Source: Dipteronia dyeriana
Taxonomy: Eukaryota; Streptophyta; Magnoliopsida; Sapindales; Sapindaceae
DNA length: 64,000 bases
Direction: 5' to 3'
NCBI GenBank assembly: GCA_032871835.1
Contig: CM065300.1
Coordinates: forward strand, 106,575,088-106,639,087
Below are positions 21,071-33,300 of the stretch, piece after piece. Every line of letters starts with the position of its first letter. Position 1 is the first letter of the stretch. The notes beneath the pieces are model-generated. The model ran no database searches, was not told the origin of the DNA, and was given only the letters and a program-made list of their open reading frames with translations. Made by a program: the position numbers and the translations under genes.

Positions 21071-22545
21071 TGAAACAAATATTATGGTGTGTATAATAAT
21101 AATCTAGAAGAGGGTGAATAGATTTTAAACAATTTTACCTCATTTTCGTTAAAGGTCATGTTGACGAAAATGCCCCTAGCTAGTTACAAAAATATCACAA
21201 GTGTAAAAAGTACGAAATTAATAAAGACACTTGAGATATACGTGGAAACCCTCCAAATGGGAAAAACCACGGGCTGATATGTGTGCCACACACGAACCTC
21301 GAATCCACTAATGGCAAAGAAATTACAACATAATCCCGGTTTAAATCCACCACCACTACCTAATCCCGGTATAAGTGAACCTAGTCCATTTTGCTTGCGA
21401 TTTAAGCTACCAACTCCCAGAAGCAACACAAGTCATACTTCTCAATAAAGAGATAAAATGTCCTATGTGAATATATGAGGATATTCAAAGAACAAACAAG
21501 GCTAGGAAACCTTGTATGCTTATCTAGGATAATGAGATGACAATTAATGCAATCCTAGATATCATGAGCTAAATGACATGTTCAAAAAGTTTAGCAAAAC
21601 ATAGATCAAACAATCCTATGAAGCTATCACAATACAACACTCAATCATGTCATCACAACAATCTCTAATTTGTATCTAGAATATGTTCTAAGAGCATACA
21701 AATAATTAAAGAGATGGCTTAGCAAGTAAAACACTTGACTTGTAAGAAGATAGTGAAGAACTTACCAAACAAGATGTGATGAAGCAAAACTATCCATAGA
21801 TGCACTCTAAATGGCTTTAGATGATGCAAGATGAAGTTTTTATGCACATGGAAATGCTTTGAGTGTTTAAATATGAGTTCTTGGAAGAGTTTTTCCTTTG
21901 AAATGTGTTCTAAGGAAAATATATGATGTTCTAAACTCTTACACGACCTTAAAGCAAAGAGTTATATATATATGAGATCCAAATAAAGTGAGGTCGTTTT
22001 AGAAAAAATGTTCCAGCTTCCTCTATATGCGCCGGTGACATGCGCTGGTTGAGTAGCGCACCACTAGTGCATAGCCTAATTTTTTAATAGGCAATGGACG
22101 AGTGGTGCAGCCCAGTGGTGCAACACGTGTGACAATCCACTAGAATGTTGCGCTGGTGAGGCTGCGCTAGTCGAGTAGCGCACCACCAGTGCACTGCCCA
22201 CTTTTCAACACTCAAACACACAAAAACAACAAGTCCTAGACTGATGAGAATGCATCATATTCTAATGCCTAACATGACATAAAACTTTAATTACATGATG
22301 CAAATAAATTAACAAGAGTCATTTAAACCAAAATGCACACAAGTAAACACACAACATATATGAATCAAGAGTTAGGCATGAATTTGTGAGTGTGTGCAAC
22401 TATCTCTTCAAAGCAAGTAAGCACAAGAATTTTACCTTTGGTGCTTCTCCTCTTGAGGTCTTAAGAGCCTAAGATACCCTTACATAACACCCTAAAAATG
22501 TGATTTGTTCATGAAATAAGTCAATCAATAAATGAGGACTTTACA
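21071..22545 (-). repeat. 5' LTR of SIRE-like element 1
   Basis: TG...CA ends, a primer site adjacent at the internal side, and AAGAG on the outer flank. It is collinear with 13021-14615. Confidence 0.92.
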
Positions 22546-22660
22546 AAGAGCATAGTTACTATCAGACTTCAAAACAAGGTTGGCTGAGGAACTTTCCCGA
22601 TACCTTAGCCGGGCTAATATCCCCCATGTGGGGATCAAAGACTAACTAAACAAAGTCTGC
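22546..22660 (+). repeat. Tat-element tandem repeat array 2, right part
   Basis: Begins with the duplicated AAGAG and continues the unit interrupted at 13020 (agagcatagttactatcaga, then accttagccgggctaatatc). A more diverged last copy fades out by about 22660. Confidence 0.75.
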
Positions 22661-23448
22661 CAAACCAAGGCCTCTATGGAAAGGTACCTCATATTCCCGA
22701 CAAAAAGTGTTGACGTACCCAAAATATCACAATATGAATTTTGCCTAAGTATAAAGTTGAACATCAACAATGTCATCTGATAAAGAAAGATCCTTCTAGT
22801 ATCCAACATGCACCACGGTAGAATGTCGTTAAACTATGTGTTCTCCATGTTATCTTTTCAACTTTGTAGGGATGTAGTTATAAGAGCCTACAATGGAAGC
22901 TTGGTTGAAATACATCAAGTTAAAGGTACGGACAGGGCCGGCAATTGTCAACCTAGACTCAACGGATTTGAGGTCATTAATTGCCAGATTTAATTAAGTC
23001 AAGATCATGTTAAAGGCTGGATCTAGGTCGAGATCAGAAGTGAATTAAGAAGTATCCAACCGTGGTAAAAATTCAAGATCAACAATCATTCAAAGCAAGA
23101 AAGAAGAAAGGTAGAACCCATTTTCATAAATGATGAGGGATCCTATCCCCCCACTACATCAAAGGGAGCCTATCCCCTCACAAGGCTACTTACGTCAAAC
23201 AGGGTGCCCAACCCCTGGTTCTGGGAAAAGTCTAAAAAAATTAATTAATTATAAAAAAAGAAGTTGATAAAACTGATAATGAGTATGGTAGGGTGCCCAC
23301 CCCCTTTTTCGGGCAATTAAGATAGATCATAAAAGATTACGTCAAGCTGCAACATCCTTCTGGTTTCCTTCCACCGCTTTTTCTTCCTACTGGCCTCTGC
23401 CCGCTTCCCCTATTTCTAGTTGATGGTCAACCAGATTGTCCCCTCTTG
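22661..23448 (+). other. Tat element 3' spacer
   Basis: No gene is recognised. Degenerate repeats with agggtgcccaacccc (about 23200) and agggtgcccacccc (about 23290) suggest continued simple duplication. It lies between the tandem array and the antisense ORF of the plus-strand Tat element. Confidence 0.4.
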
Positions 23449-26400
23449 CTACTCCTTCTTCCGGAGGCTCCTTATTTGCTTGTTGACAGGCACGGTCCTC
23501 CTCCAAGACTTCATTGACCACATCATAACCTTAGGGGGAATAACCGCATCCTGAAAGGTAATAGTAGCCTCCGTCAGCTTTTTTTCATCTCTTAACTCTA
23601 CCCCGGCGAGCTCTTCAAAGCAATCTCCGGCTTTCTCTTGAGCTTCAGGACAATCCCCATCGAGCTGCATAGGCTGGATCTCACCAGAAAACTCATATGG
23701 TCCTAAGTTTGGAAGGACTAGAGAAAGAAGAGGAAGACCTACTTGAACCACTTGTTTCCAGGCTCCAGCTACATTCGAAGTCCCCACTCCATCATCGACA
23801 GGAAGGGACATCTCTGTGACCTTAGCCATAATCCCCTCTATGTCCCAATTGGCAACGATAGACAGATCAAAGGAAGAAAGAAGAGCTACTGCAGTCTGGT
23901 AGGAGGCGTAGAAACACCTATCACTAAAAGAGGCATCCACTTCGGCTTGTAGCTTGGCCACCTGAGCATGCAGGTTCTAGATTTCAGCATCCAGCATCTT
24001 AGCCTCAGCTTTCCAAGAGTCTCTCTCATGGCCTGGCGTTTGGACTTGATGTTAGGCTTTAGGCCCTAAACATGTAATTTGTAAATGATTTATGAAGTAA
24101 ATAAAAATAAAGGTTCAATTCATTCTTGTTATGTTATTTATTTTATACACTTGTGCACATATTAACATCCTGGATTGCCAGATGTAATCTCGAATTGCGT
24201 ATATGAGTGTCATATAGGGATGGATACAGTAAGAGACGTGTAATCTAAAGAGTCCATAGATAGCAAATAAAGCTGGGTACTTTATTTGTGGTTAATCTAT
24301 AGCTGCGGTCCATTCCGTAATGTACAGTGATTCTATCCTAAATCATTCATATGAGATATGGGAATTGAGGCACCTTGTAAGATGTGATCATATAGGATTG
24401 GGCCATGATCTATATAAATCTCACACCAAGATCCGTTTACTGATGAGATTCATATATATCAACTAATGATGGCTATATGTGGGTGATCTTAATCCTGAGT
24501 ATCTTATCGACTCCTTTAGGTTAGATCGTGGTCTTTGATATACCATGGGTGAGGTCAGATGCATTTCCTAATCAATATACTCTGTATGCTGGGATTGCGG
24601 AATGGCTTGTGGTTGGAAAGGTTTATACACAATAGTGGAATCCACTCCTTCTTGTGAGAAGTAGATGGTAGTTCCCTTAAGGGTTGATTCGGGGATTGGA
24701 CAATATGAGCGCTCTCCTAATTCCGTGACGAAATAGGATTTATTGTCCGTTAGAGAATCAATGGTACTTAAAGGATATATGTAATTACAAGGGGTATAAC
24801 GGACATTATGAACCAACTATAATTATGAACTATTGTGGAGGATCACACCATGTGTAATAGCTATATTGATGGACACCGAGTTGTATCGGTCTGTGTAAAA
24901 GCGTCTGCAGTTGAGAGAGTGCAGCTTCGGATTTTTAATGGAATAACACCGGAGTTAATAACAATGAATATTAATAATTAAAGAGTTTAATTAATGATTC
25001 CGAAGATTATTGGAACTCAAAATACTATGGGTCCATTAGGTCCCCTTGCTAGCCCGATCGATTTAGGTAACAAAGGTCACGGTTAATTAATTGGATTGTC
25101 CAATTAATTGTGTTACGGAAGTGACACGTGTCAGGAGTTGATTGAGTAATTAGATTATTCAATTGATTAAAATGGCAATTATGGCAATTAAATAATAAGA
25201 TTATTTAACCGTGTAATTAGTCATAAATGGAGGGTTTCAATTGTTATTTATTTTTGAATGATGAGGTAATATGATTATATCATTTATTAAAAAACATTAT
25301 ATATTTGAATTTGAATTGCTTAAATTTATATATAATATCTAATTTGATAAATAAAATCTAGATTTTATTTTTTAAATAAAGATATGATCAATTTTCTTAC
25401 AAAAAAATAAATTATATATATATGATATATTTTTTTTATAAAAAAAAGGAATCAATGGATTTCGCTTTTAAAATTACAATATATATATATATATGATATA
25501 TTTTGTGCAAACTAAAGGGGTACGCATTAATTTGAAAAAAAGTTGTGTAAAAAAGTTGCGTGTTTTTTTTTAAGAAAAGTGAAGTGAGTTGTGATTGTTC
25601 AACACACAAAAGACAAAAAGAGTTTTTGTTTTTTGCTTAAAAAAAAGGAGCCATACGAATCACAATAAGTGATTCAATTTGCATGTGATGCAAATGGTGT
25701 TATGTGCGTGTATTTACATCGTACAAAATATCTAGTTTTGTTTTGACTTAGAAGAAAGAGTTTCTTCTTATTTCCCTCTTTAACATCCTCCTAAGTTCCT
25801 GAGAACCGTGACGTGCCCACATCCAGTTACCAGTCCCGGGATATAGCGAAGAAGATCAGTGGTACAGACCTGGAGCATATCGAAAAGTGAAAGAGCCTCC
25901 AAACGTTGGTAAGGTTCTAATTCTTCTAGTTATATCTATTTCAATTTCCTATATTTACATATTGTATGTATTTGTTTTGAAAATAAATACGATCCCAAGT
26001 TCACTGGTCCTAGATACAGATTACGATATGTATAAAAAATTGGAAAACCCGTTTCCACTGCATTACCTGTAAACAGGGTTCCAACACTTAAGGCTCTCTT
26101 GGTCGTAGGTCTGCCTCAGCTTCTTGTGGTCGCATTGAAACTCGGTAAGCTCCTTCTCCATCATCTTCTGGCTGGTAGTCATCTCCTATACCAAAGTTTG
26201 GGCTTGAGTGAGCAATCATATGGCCCTCTTAGCTTCATCCTCAGCTTTTATAGCTTGGTCACGGAGAGAAGCCACTTAATGCCCCATATCAACATTGAAT
26301 TTGAAAGCCTACAGGTCGCAAAGTTCAAGTTAGTAAAAACCCAAACTAGGTACCTCGATTATAGGTGAAGGAAGATGGATCCCTCAGCCAAGAGAGTAGA

Positions 26401-27974
26401 TTCTTTGGTGATCAGGACGTCAATGGGCATCGAAGCCATCCGAGAGAGGCCACCTCCCGGACAAGAAGCAACGAACTAGTCAAAGACCTTGTTTTATGAG
26501 GCAGAACTTGGCTGATGCTGAAGGCGGGTAGAAGGACCCTCCGAAACAGCAGTCTCGAGGCCTCCAGAGCTTGAGGAGCAAGAGATACGGGTGAAAGATC
26601 AAAAACATCAGCGAGGCTGACCACCGGAGTAGCAGAAGTGGTAGCGATAATAGGATGAGCAACCGAGACAGAAGCAGCAATGGCTACAACAGCTACAGGA
26701 GGAGCAGAGGTCCCCTTGCCTTTCGCCTTAGAAAAATGTGACGTAAAGATCTCTATCTTGAACCTAGGCTGGGAAGGGGACGAGATAAAAGTAGGTGAAA
26801 CCCCGGCTGAAACAGATGGCCCCCCTTTCTTTGAGGCAGCCTAAGAGGTCCCCCGGATTGGTCTATAAAAGAGGGAGGGGTGCGAGCTCGCTAGACCTCA
26901 TGGGGAGCTAGAGCAACAACAACAACTATTTAAAAAAATGAGTCAGAATCAAGACGACTAGCATAAAGAAAGTGAGCTAGTTTAAATTTCTCTTTCTTAC
27001 TAGAAGAAGCAGCAGAGATGCGTAAGTATAGATTCACCCTGAGAGGATCAAAGGAGTCAGCAGTGGGAAATTTCAAGTTCAGAAAGTTGCGAGAGATAAT
27101 AGTCTTCAAATTTATCTCAGACTCAGCGAGCAGAGAATCCCTGTCCCACGATGGCTTATCTTTGAAGGAAATAGAAACCTCTAATTCATACCCACTGATG
27201 AAGATCGAGCTTCCCCAATCACCTTCCAACAAAATACTTTTTAATTCCTGGCGGGTTCTTTATTAGAAACACCGGGAACGATGAAGTTGAGCTTGTTCTT
27301 GGCTTTTGCGTAGAACTGACCTCTTGGGTCTCCAAATATGTTGCCAATCTGGAAGATGTAAGCCAATTCTTCCACTCTAGGCTCCTTGGCAACCTTGCAC
27401 AACTCACACTACTACATGTACAGCATGAGGAAGCCAATTAAATGTCTCCAGAAACCAGGTGTTAATTGGAAAGGAGTTAGTTACAGGGTGTTGAGAGTCC
27501 GTCGGAGGGTGGGGTGCAGAGGAAGCCTGACCCTGTTCTCTAGAACTGTGACATGGATCAGAAGCATGCCTTTTGGAGGGGAAAATAAATTATAGTTCTA
27601 AGGAGGAACGGAGACGATGATGCTGTCAGGAATGTCGTACCTTGCATTCAAACGATTAATCGACCTTAAGTTTGTTATAGAATCAGGGATGACCTTGAAG
27701 TTTTAAGAAAGAACTTCCTCTAGAAGGATACCAACCAGCTGCAGCATCCCTAGATTCTTTATCTGAATCCTCATCGACTAAGTTTAGAGGTTTGTCGAAT
27801 TTGTTTGAGAAGCCGAACCGGTTTGAAACGTTCCTACTCGAGCGGCGACGTTGTGGATTTGGAAGAAAATCCTCACTACCAAAATCTTTTCATGCTCGCT
27901 TCCTATGAGCGAGACTGTAGACCTCGACACCCTCTACCATGAGGTCAACAATATCACGACTGGAGTTAGACATA
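23449..27974 (-). pseudogene. Antisense accessory ORF of a Tat-lineage element ('putative gypsy type transposon' family), decayed
   Basis: Read leftward on the minus strand, it starts near 27974 (MSNSSRDIVDLM). An N-terminal domain has YDIPDSIIVSVPP (about 27640), then LPLHPTLRRTLN and TPFQLTPGFWRHLIGFLMLY (27520-27420), then AKEPRVEELAYIFQIGNIFG and LEGDWGSS (27240-27200). This is the block order of the plant PF04195-type protein found in Tat/Ogre elements. The C-terminal part after the inserted LTR is a coiled coil (MLDAEI, HAQVAKLQAEVDASFS) and a helical domain (23961-23449). Stops and frameshifts are frequent and a solo LTR splits it. It runs opposite to the PPT/LTR at 28352-29558, so it is antisense to the element. 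Function of the family is unknown. Tat element Grande is known to carry such an antisense gene. Confidence 0.65.
24050..26086 (+). repeat. Solo Copia LTR
   Basis: A complete 2.04-kb LTR of the same family as the full-length Copia element: start tgttaggctttaggccctaa, end gggttccaaca. Flanks are cttga (24045-24049) and cttaa (26087-26091), a 5-bp duplication with one change. No internal sequence or primer site follows, so it is a product of LTR-LTR recombination. It has only one copy of the caaacgttggtaag block that is doubled in several other copies. It interrupts the antisense Tat ORF. Confidence 0.88.
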
Positions 27975-28351
27975 GAGGTGAGAAATTTTAAGTTTGATGA
28001 AAGAAAGATATAGATGTTGCTCAAGAAAGGAAGGGTTATTATTTTTAAAAGTTTGAAATTTGAAGGAATGAGAAGCGTGAGAAGGAGGACGATGCGATCA
28101 GGTTTAAATAAAGATAAATGGAACAATAACCGGTAACGTTGGTGATGAAAGCAAACGTGAAAGTAAGATTTTCAACGAAGATTACCTCGATTCTCAGGAC
28201 TGACGTAACGTAGCTGGATTTTTTGAAAGAATGTCGCTCCTTGACTCACCATGTTTCTCCCGCATTTAATTAGAGTAATGAGAAAGGAGGGAAATTTTCA
28301 CAAACAAAACAGGAAATTTGACTCCAACTTCAATTCAGTTATCGAAATTCA
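27975..28351 (+). other. Spacer between antisense ORF start and PPT
   Basis: About 380 bp without a recognisable coding region. For the antisense ORF this would be the promoter/5' UTR position. No convincing TATA box was identified. Confidence 0.35.
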
Positions 28352-28367
28352 AGTCAGAGGGGACTTC
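28352..28367 (+). other. Polypurine tract of plus-strand Tat element
   Basis: gtcagaggggacttc lies directly before the TG start of the LTR at 28368. A purine-rich tract with GGGGAC before the LTR is usual in Tat elements. It defines the orientation of the element as +. Confidence 0.6.
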
Positions 28368-29558
28368 TGTTAATAGCCAAATTTGGCTAAAGACCAAAGG
28401 TAAATTTTCCACTCTCCAAGCAAGGGTCCGAGTTTAAGGTTGCACTGTAGGGTACAGGGGTTTCCAGGGTCGGGCTGTCATACAACCTGCAAAAGCAAGG
28501 TAAGGTCACCCGCACCCTATGGATACTTCAGGTGAAGCCCGATATAAACAGATCGAGCTCCCTACGTCGAAATAAGAGCCCGAAGCAAGATCGATACATG
28601 ATGACATAGGCTCTCTGAGGTCAAGATATCTCGCGACCTCTCCAAAAGCATGCAACCATCTCCATTTGTACAAAGAGACCTTTATGACACCAATTTCATC
28701 CTACGGTCTCCCTCCACTTCACCAAGGTATGCTCTCAACCTATCCAGACAGGAAAGGAAGGAGCTCATAAAGCTCTGTCACCACAGAAGAACACCACCAC
28801 AGTTGTGTCCAAACAGAACCTGGGAAGGTCAGATCAAGTTCTTAGCGCCAAGAATGATATGTAGATGTACCTCGTCATTTAAGACAGCAAGCGCTATATT
28901 TGGTGACCTCTACGAGGCATCTCGTTAGGGCAACATATAGGATAATGTTTATTCTCCAACATGCATTAAAACACTACGTACGTGCAGGTCAAGTAATTGA
29001 GTCCAAAGAGGAAACAAACTTATCTCCCTCTGAGATATTCCTAAATCAGTTATCGAGCCAAAGTCAATGACATTTAAACAAAATATCACATCCGATAAGG
29101 AGGGATCTAATTCAAAGATTGATGGCGGGAGAGTAACGAGTTTAAACCTAATTGGACTATGTATTAATAGGTTGAGGCATGTACGGAGAAGGGGATCACG
29201 ATCTAAAATTCACAAACAAAGAACAATTCTCCATTATCGCCTAAATTCTCCATGAAGAACACAGCCTTCGTTTTTATCTACTTATCGTCTAGCACAAATC
29301 TTCCATCACTATTGTACTCAAGAGAGAATGAGAGTTTTGAGTGGTTTATGTATGTTAAGTTTGATCTGTTTACAATAATAAAACAGTGTCATTTCCATTA
29401 CATATCCTACGTGTATCCTGTCATCACCTACATTTCATCTCCAATATCACACATATAAACCAGTTACCCAAGGTACCACCCCCGACCATGACCTCCGAGG
29501 TAGTGGTCTCAAGGGTGCAAGCTAAAATTCCTCACCCCGAGTGAATTTTCGGTTAACA
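28368..29558 (+). repeat. 3' LTR of plus-strand Tat element
   Basis: Starts tgttaatagccaaatttggc, ends ggttaaca. Its entire length matches the reverse complement of 29707-30989 with many substitutions, for example the shared words agctctctgaggt near 28610 and cctaattgga near 29140. It forms the left arm of a large imperfect inverted repeat. Confidence 0.85.
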
Positions 29559-29706
29559 TAACTTTTTTGGTTGATGCGGCTGATTGTTAGCCCGAAGCCT
29601 TGGGTTGTCCCTAAGAAGATCGAAGCATCATATTTCTTATAAGACAAATAAAATGTAAACCTTGTATAAACTTGGGGTGGGTGTCCCCACAGACGACACC
29701 ATAAAG
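29559..29706 (-). other. Internal leader remnant with primer site of minus-strand Tat element
   Basis: 148 bp between two inverted LTRs. Next to the right-hand LTR the minus strand reads atggtgtcgtctgtggggac (29702-29683), close to the tggcgccgtctgtgggga primer-site region of Tat elements. The right-hand LTR is therefore the 5' LTR of a minus-strand element, and this is the first piece of its leader. Confidence 0.65.
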
Positions 29707-30989
29707 TGTTAACTGAAAATTCACTCGGGTGAGGAATTTTAGTTAGGAATTTTAGTTAACACTCTCGAGACTACTACCTCATAGGTCGCGATCAGGAAAG
29801 GTACCTTCGGTACCTTGCTTGTATGTATGATAGTGGAGATGAAGATAGGTGATAACACTATGTATTAAATATATGTAAAGGAAAATGGCATTGTTCTATT
29901 TCTATTAAATGATTTAGATACAATGTACAAATATCACTTAAAATACTCGATCTCTCTTGGACACAATGGAGGTGGCAGCATCATGCCTGTCGATAAGTAG
30001 ATAAAGCGAATGCCATGTTCTTCTTAGGGAATTTAAGCGATAATGGAATTCTGTTCTTTGTTGGTGGTGAGTCCATATCTATTTCTCTTACTGGTCATTT
30101 CTTGCTCTCTTTTTTACATCGTTCCAAAGAAAAACCTCTATTACTTCATGCATGCCTATGTGTGTTTTATACGTGGTCCAATTAGGTTAAACCTGCCATT
30201 TTTTGCCATGCATATCTCAATCAAATGCCCATTTATCAGGTGGAATCTTCCATTTAAATGTCATTGACTTTTGTTAATCAACGGATTTGAGGATATTTTG
30301 GAGTGAGATAACTTTGTTTCCTCTTTGAAATCAATGACTTGATATGCACGTATGTAGTGGTTTAATGTACACTTGAGTGTAGATATGATCATATGTGTCA
30401 TCATAGTGAGATGCCTCATGGTCATCGCCAACTGCGGCACTTGCTACATGGAATAGTGAGGTACTTCTCTATACCCGTTTTGACATCTAGAGCTGGATCT
30501 AACCCTTCCATGTCTCTTTTGGTGCTTGACATGACTGTGTAGGTGTTCTTCAATGGCGACGGAGCTTTACGTGTTTCCCTCTTCTTGCCTGGACAGTTTA
30601 GGTTTGTCCCCTGGTGAAACGAAGAGATACTATTGGGCGAACTTGTCGTTCTGAAGGTCTATTTGTGCAACTAGAATGGGTAGCGTGCTTCTAAGGAGGC
30701 CGCGAGATATTTCAACCTCAGAGAGCTTAGGTCCTCCACTGTCGGCCTTGCTTTAGACTTATGTTTTGATATAGAGAGCTTGATTCGATCACATTGGGCT
30801 TTTTCGGGTGACTCTAAATGCTTGCAAAGTGTTCCAAGGGTATGGGCAACCTCACATTGCTTCTACGGGATCGTATGGTAGCTCGACCCCGGGAACCCTG
30901 GTATATCGCTACATAAGCTGGGATTTGGACCGCTGCTTGGAAGATGAAAAATTTGCCTTTGGTCCCTAGGCCCAAGTGTTACTTTAACA
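29707..30989 (-). repeat. 5' LTR of minus-strand Tat element
   Basis: In element orientation it starts tgttaaagtaacacttggg at 30989 and ends with gttaaca at 29707, followed by the primer site. It is the inverted partner of 28368-29558. The decayed minus-strand Tat gag and integrase at 8640-6430 are in the right orientation to be the distant remainder of this element, now separated by later insertions. Confidence 0.8.
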
Positions 30990-32610
30990 CTTATTGGAGA
31001 CCCAATAAAATAAAACAAAATAAAATTTGACTGTTCCATTTCTACATGTAATGTAGCCCTAAATTTGTATCAATTTTGTGTTCGTCTCTCGGTAAAACCA
31101 AGTTTTTAACCATTTAAACAAGTGTGCAGGCCTAGATTGGATTCGGAGCTTAATGGTCTTGGATGGAGCTAAAGTGGAGCAGAAAATGTACAAGAAGCCA
31201 AAAATGGTCTTGGATGGACCTCATATTAAGTCGCATGGAGGTCGCTATCTTCTCGGCTCAAGAACTCTGCCCCTTATGTAAAGCGACCTCAGAACTACCA
31301 GACCTCAAGTCGCCCCAAGGTTGTTATCCTCTCGGGTTTGGGACTATCCACCAAACGCAAAAGCAACCCCAAGTCACTTTGAAGTCGATATGCTCTTGGG
31401 GTTTTTTTCCCTCTCAGATATACACAATAGTGACCCTAGGGCGACTAGACCTCAAGTCGCTCCATGGTTGCCCTTTTGCCCAAAAAAGCTACAAAATCAT
31501 GAAAATGAACTTTTTGCCCAAGACCCAATTCATTCCCATATATATACCATTACTATTTTCAAACCTAATACCACTCTCGTCACCCAAAAATTCTCACAAT
31601 ACCTCATCCTTTGAACTTCCATTTACATCACCAAACCAACTTCCAAGAAAATCACCAAACCAACTTCCAAGAAAATCACCAAGACACCACATTTCCCTAA
31701 ATATCCAAGACACCTACCACATCCACTTCTCACATCTATCATCACTTCATGTTTTTAGGAAAAAGGGAGCTGAAGGCTACTTAAAAGAGAATAAGAATCA
31801 AGACAAAGAGGAGACTCCCAATATAGTTTTCTCTAATCCCTCTCTCTTTCATTATTGTGTAGAGCCATGTATTTTATTTCATATATATTTTATATGGCCC
31901 TTACTTGTAATATGAACTAACTGTTCTTTGCTAAGACTTGATGAAACCAAACCCCCAAGTTTAATGATATAGACTATCTGTTTTTATCCATGTATGCTTG
32001 TGTTTTGTAATATTTTTTAGTGCTTAATGCTTTCATGAGATTGATCAACTTGTGACTGATATATTGTTGTGTGCTAAGAACCGAGAGGTGACGCACTCCA
32101 CGTGTTTGATAAAAGGTCCTCTATATAAGGCTAGTAAGGTAGAGATACGTGAGTCTAGCATATAGAACCCATTTTTGTGTACCAAGTTCTTAATGAATTC
32201 ATGCACTTATTCTAGGGTCGAGATAGGCTTGGGGTATGCTTGGAAGTAATTTTTATTGCTCGAGAGAGATTAGGGATTATTATTGGTTGCACGGGTATAC
32301 AATTCTCTTATGCTCAATTTGGGTATTTAGGTGAGTCTAAGGCTTAAGATTAGAGGGGGTGAGGTGGATTATATGCCTTAGAATTTCTCATCACATATAA
32401 ACATTTGATTTAATTTCTCGTTTTTTTTTTTAATTTTAGTTACAATTTGCTTAGCAGTTTAATTTAGATTAGTTGAAATTACTAAAATCCTATACTCTTT
32501 AATCATTGTTCAAATAGCATTTAAATCAATCAATCTCAGTAATCAACTCCTAAATCTCCGTGGGAACAAATGTTACTTATTATTGTACTACACTCCGACC
32601 TCATACACTT
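30990..32610 (+). repeat. Probable Ty3/gypsy 3' region or LTR remnant
   Basis: No convincing gene: the 250-codon ORF at 31163 has low-complexity repeats (a 10-residue duplication around PRKSPNQLPRKSP) and no domain. The text resembles the 3' region and LTR of plant gypsy elements, with repeated gacctcaagtcgc words (31300-31460) and an end near ccgtgggaacaaatgtta. The minus-strand Tat element begins exactly at its left edge, so it was probably the target. No paired LTR is in the window. Confidence 0.4.
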
Positions 32611-33285
32611 GTGAGCGACCACCTTTGGAGCGAGTCAAAATCCAACCTAAAATCCTTTTCGAATTCAAAAACCCTAGCATTGCAAATTCGCAACCCTAGT
32701 GCTTTCGCACGTGACCGTCATTCGCACACATGGGTTGCCCGCAACAGCTCACACGACAATCGTGTGGCAGCAAGAATCCACAATAAGCCAACCGCGCATG
32801 AAAACAACACGAAGTTGCCTCCCGTACAGCTAGTCCGCACACAACAGATTTGCACTACTAGCAGCCCAGGCATATAGCCTGGCTGCTATGCGCGCAACAC
32901 GCAAAGGCGCTCAACACGTGGTTGTTGCATGGTAGTCTGCCCCGAGCGCCTTCACATGTCTCACGTGTACACACGTTTCCAATTCTGCTCTTCCGCCTTT
33001 TGTCTTATTCGTCTAATTTCTTTATACATATTTTACAATAAAATATATGGCAAAAAATTTACAGCAAATAATATACAACAAAAAAAATATTAAAATTATT
33101 TACAACCCATTAAAAATATTCTAAACCCATTGTACCATACAATTAATGATCAACCATGTTTACAATAAATAAATAAAAATTATAAACATCACACAATCAT
33201 TCGAAAGTGCCTACATACACCATACATACAAGTTCAAGAATAAAACTATGAAGAAATTTTTTTTATTCAAATATATTGTTTAATT
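32611..33285 (-). other. Leader remnant of minus-strand Copia element
   Basis: Non-coding sequence on the internal side of the primer site at 33286. No gag or pol motif is seen before the gypsy remnant, so the element is truncated here. ORFs are short and without domains. Confidence 0.4.
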
Positions 33286-33298
33286 GGCTCTGATACCA
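33286..33298 (-). other. Primer binding site of minus-strand Copia LTR
   Basis: The + strand ggctctgatacca is tggtatcagagcc on the element strand, complementary to initiator methionine tRNA, adjacent to the LTR end at 33301. Confidence 0.85.
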
Positions 33299-33300
33299 AT

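Larger units (their letters stand above)
13021..22545 (-). mobile_element. Full-length SIRE-like Copia retrotransposon (element 1)
   Basis: On the minus strand: 5' LTR 22545-21071, initiator-Met-type primer site, gag, protease, integrase, RT, RNase H, about 1.2 kb non-coding, PPT, 3' LTR 14615-13021. Both LTRs have TG...CA ends and the flanks carry the 5-bp duplication AAGAG. Copia order (integrase before RT), the long gag with coiled coil and two zinc knuckles, and the [10 protein letters not shown] catalytic box point to the SIRE/Maximus lineage. No envelope-like ORF is seen downstream of RNase H. Several stops and a frameshift make it non-autonomous now. Confidence 0.9.

Noticed and set aside
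26412..26680. Two overlapping Leu/Ser-rich minus-strand ORFs as possible membrane peptide
   Set aside because: They lie within the span of the decayed Tat accessory ORF and are off-frame readings; overlap in two frames argues against a real protein.
31163..31915. 250-codon ORF that could be a gene
   Set aside because: Low-complexity text with a local 10-residue duplication, no domain, no splice or promoter support, and a setting of gypsy non-coding DNA. The alternate frame at 31321 is equally open.
32560..32877. 105-codon + strand ORF
   Set aside because: Lies across the end of a gypsy remnant and the leader of a Copia element. No domain or homologous look.
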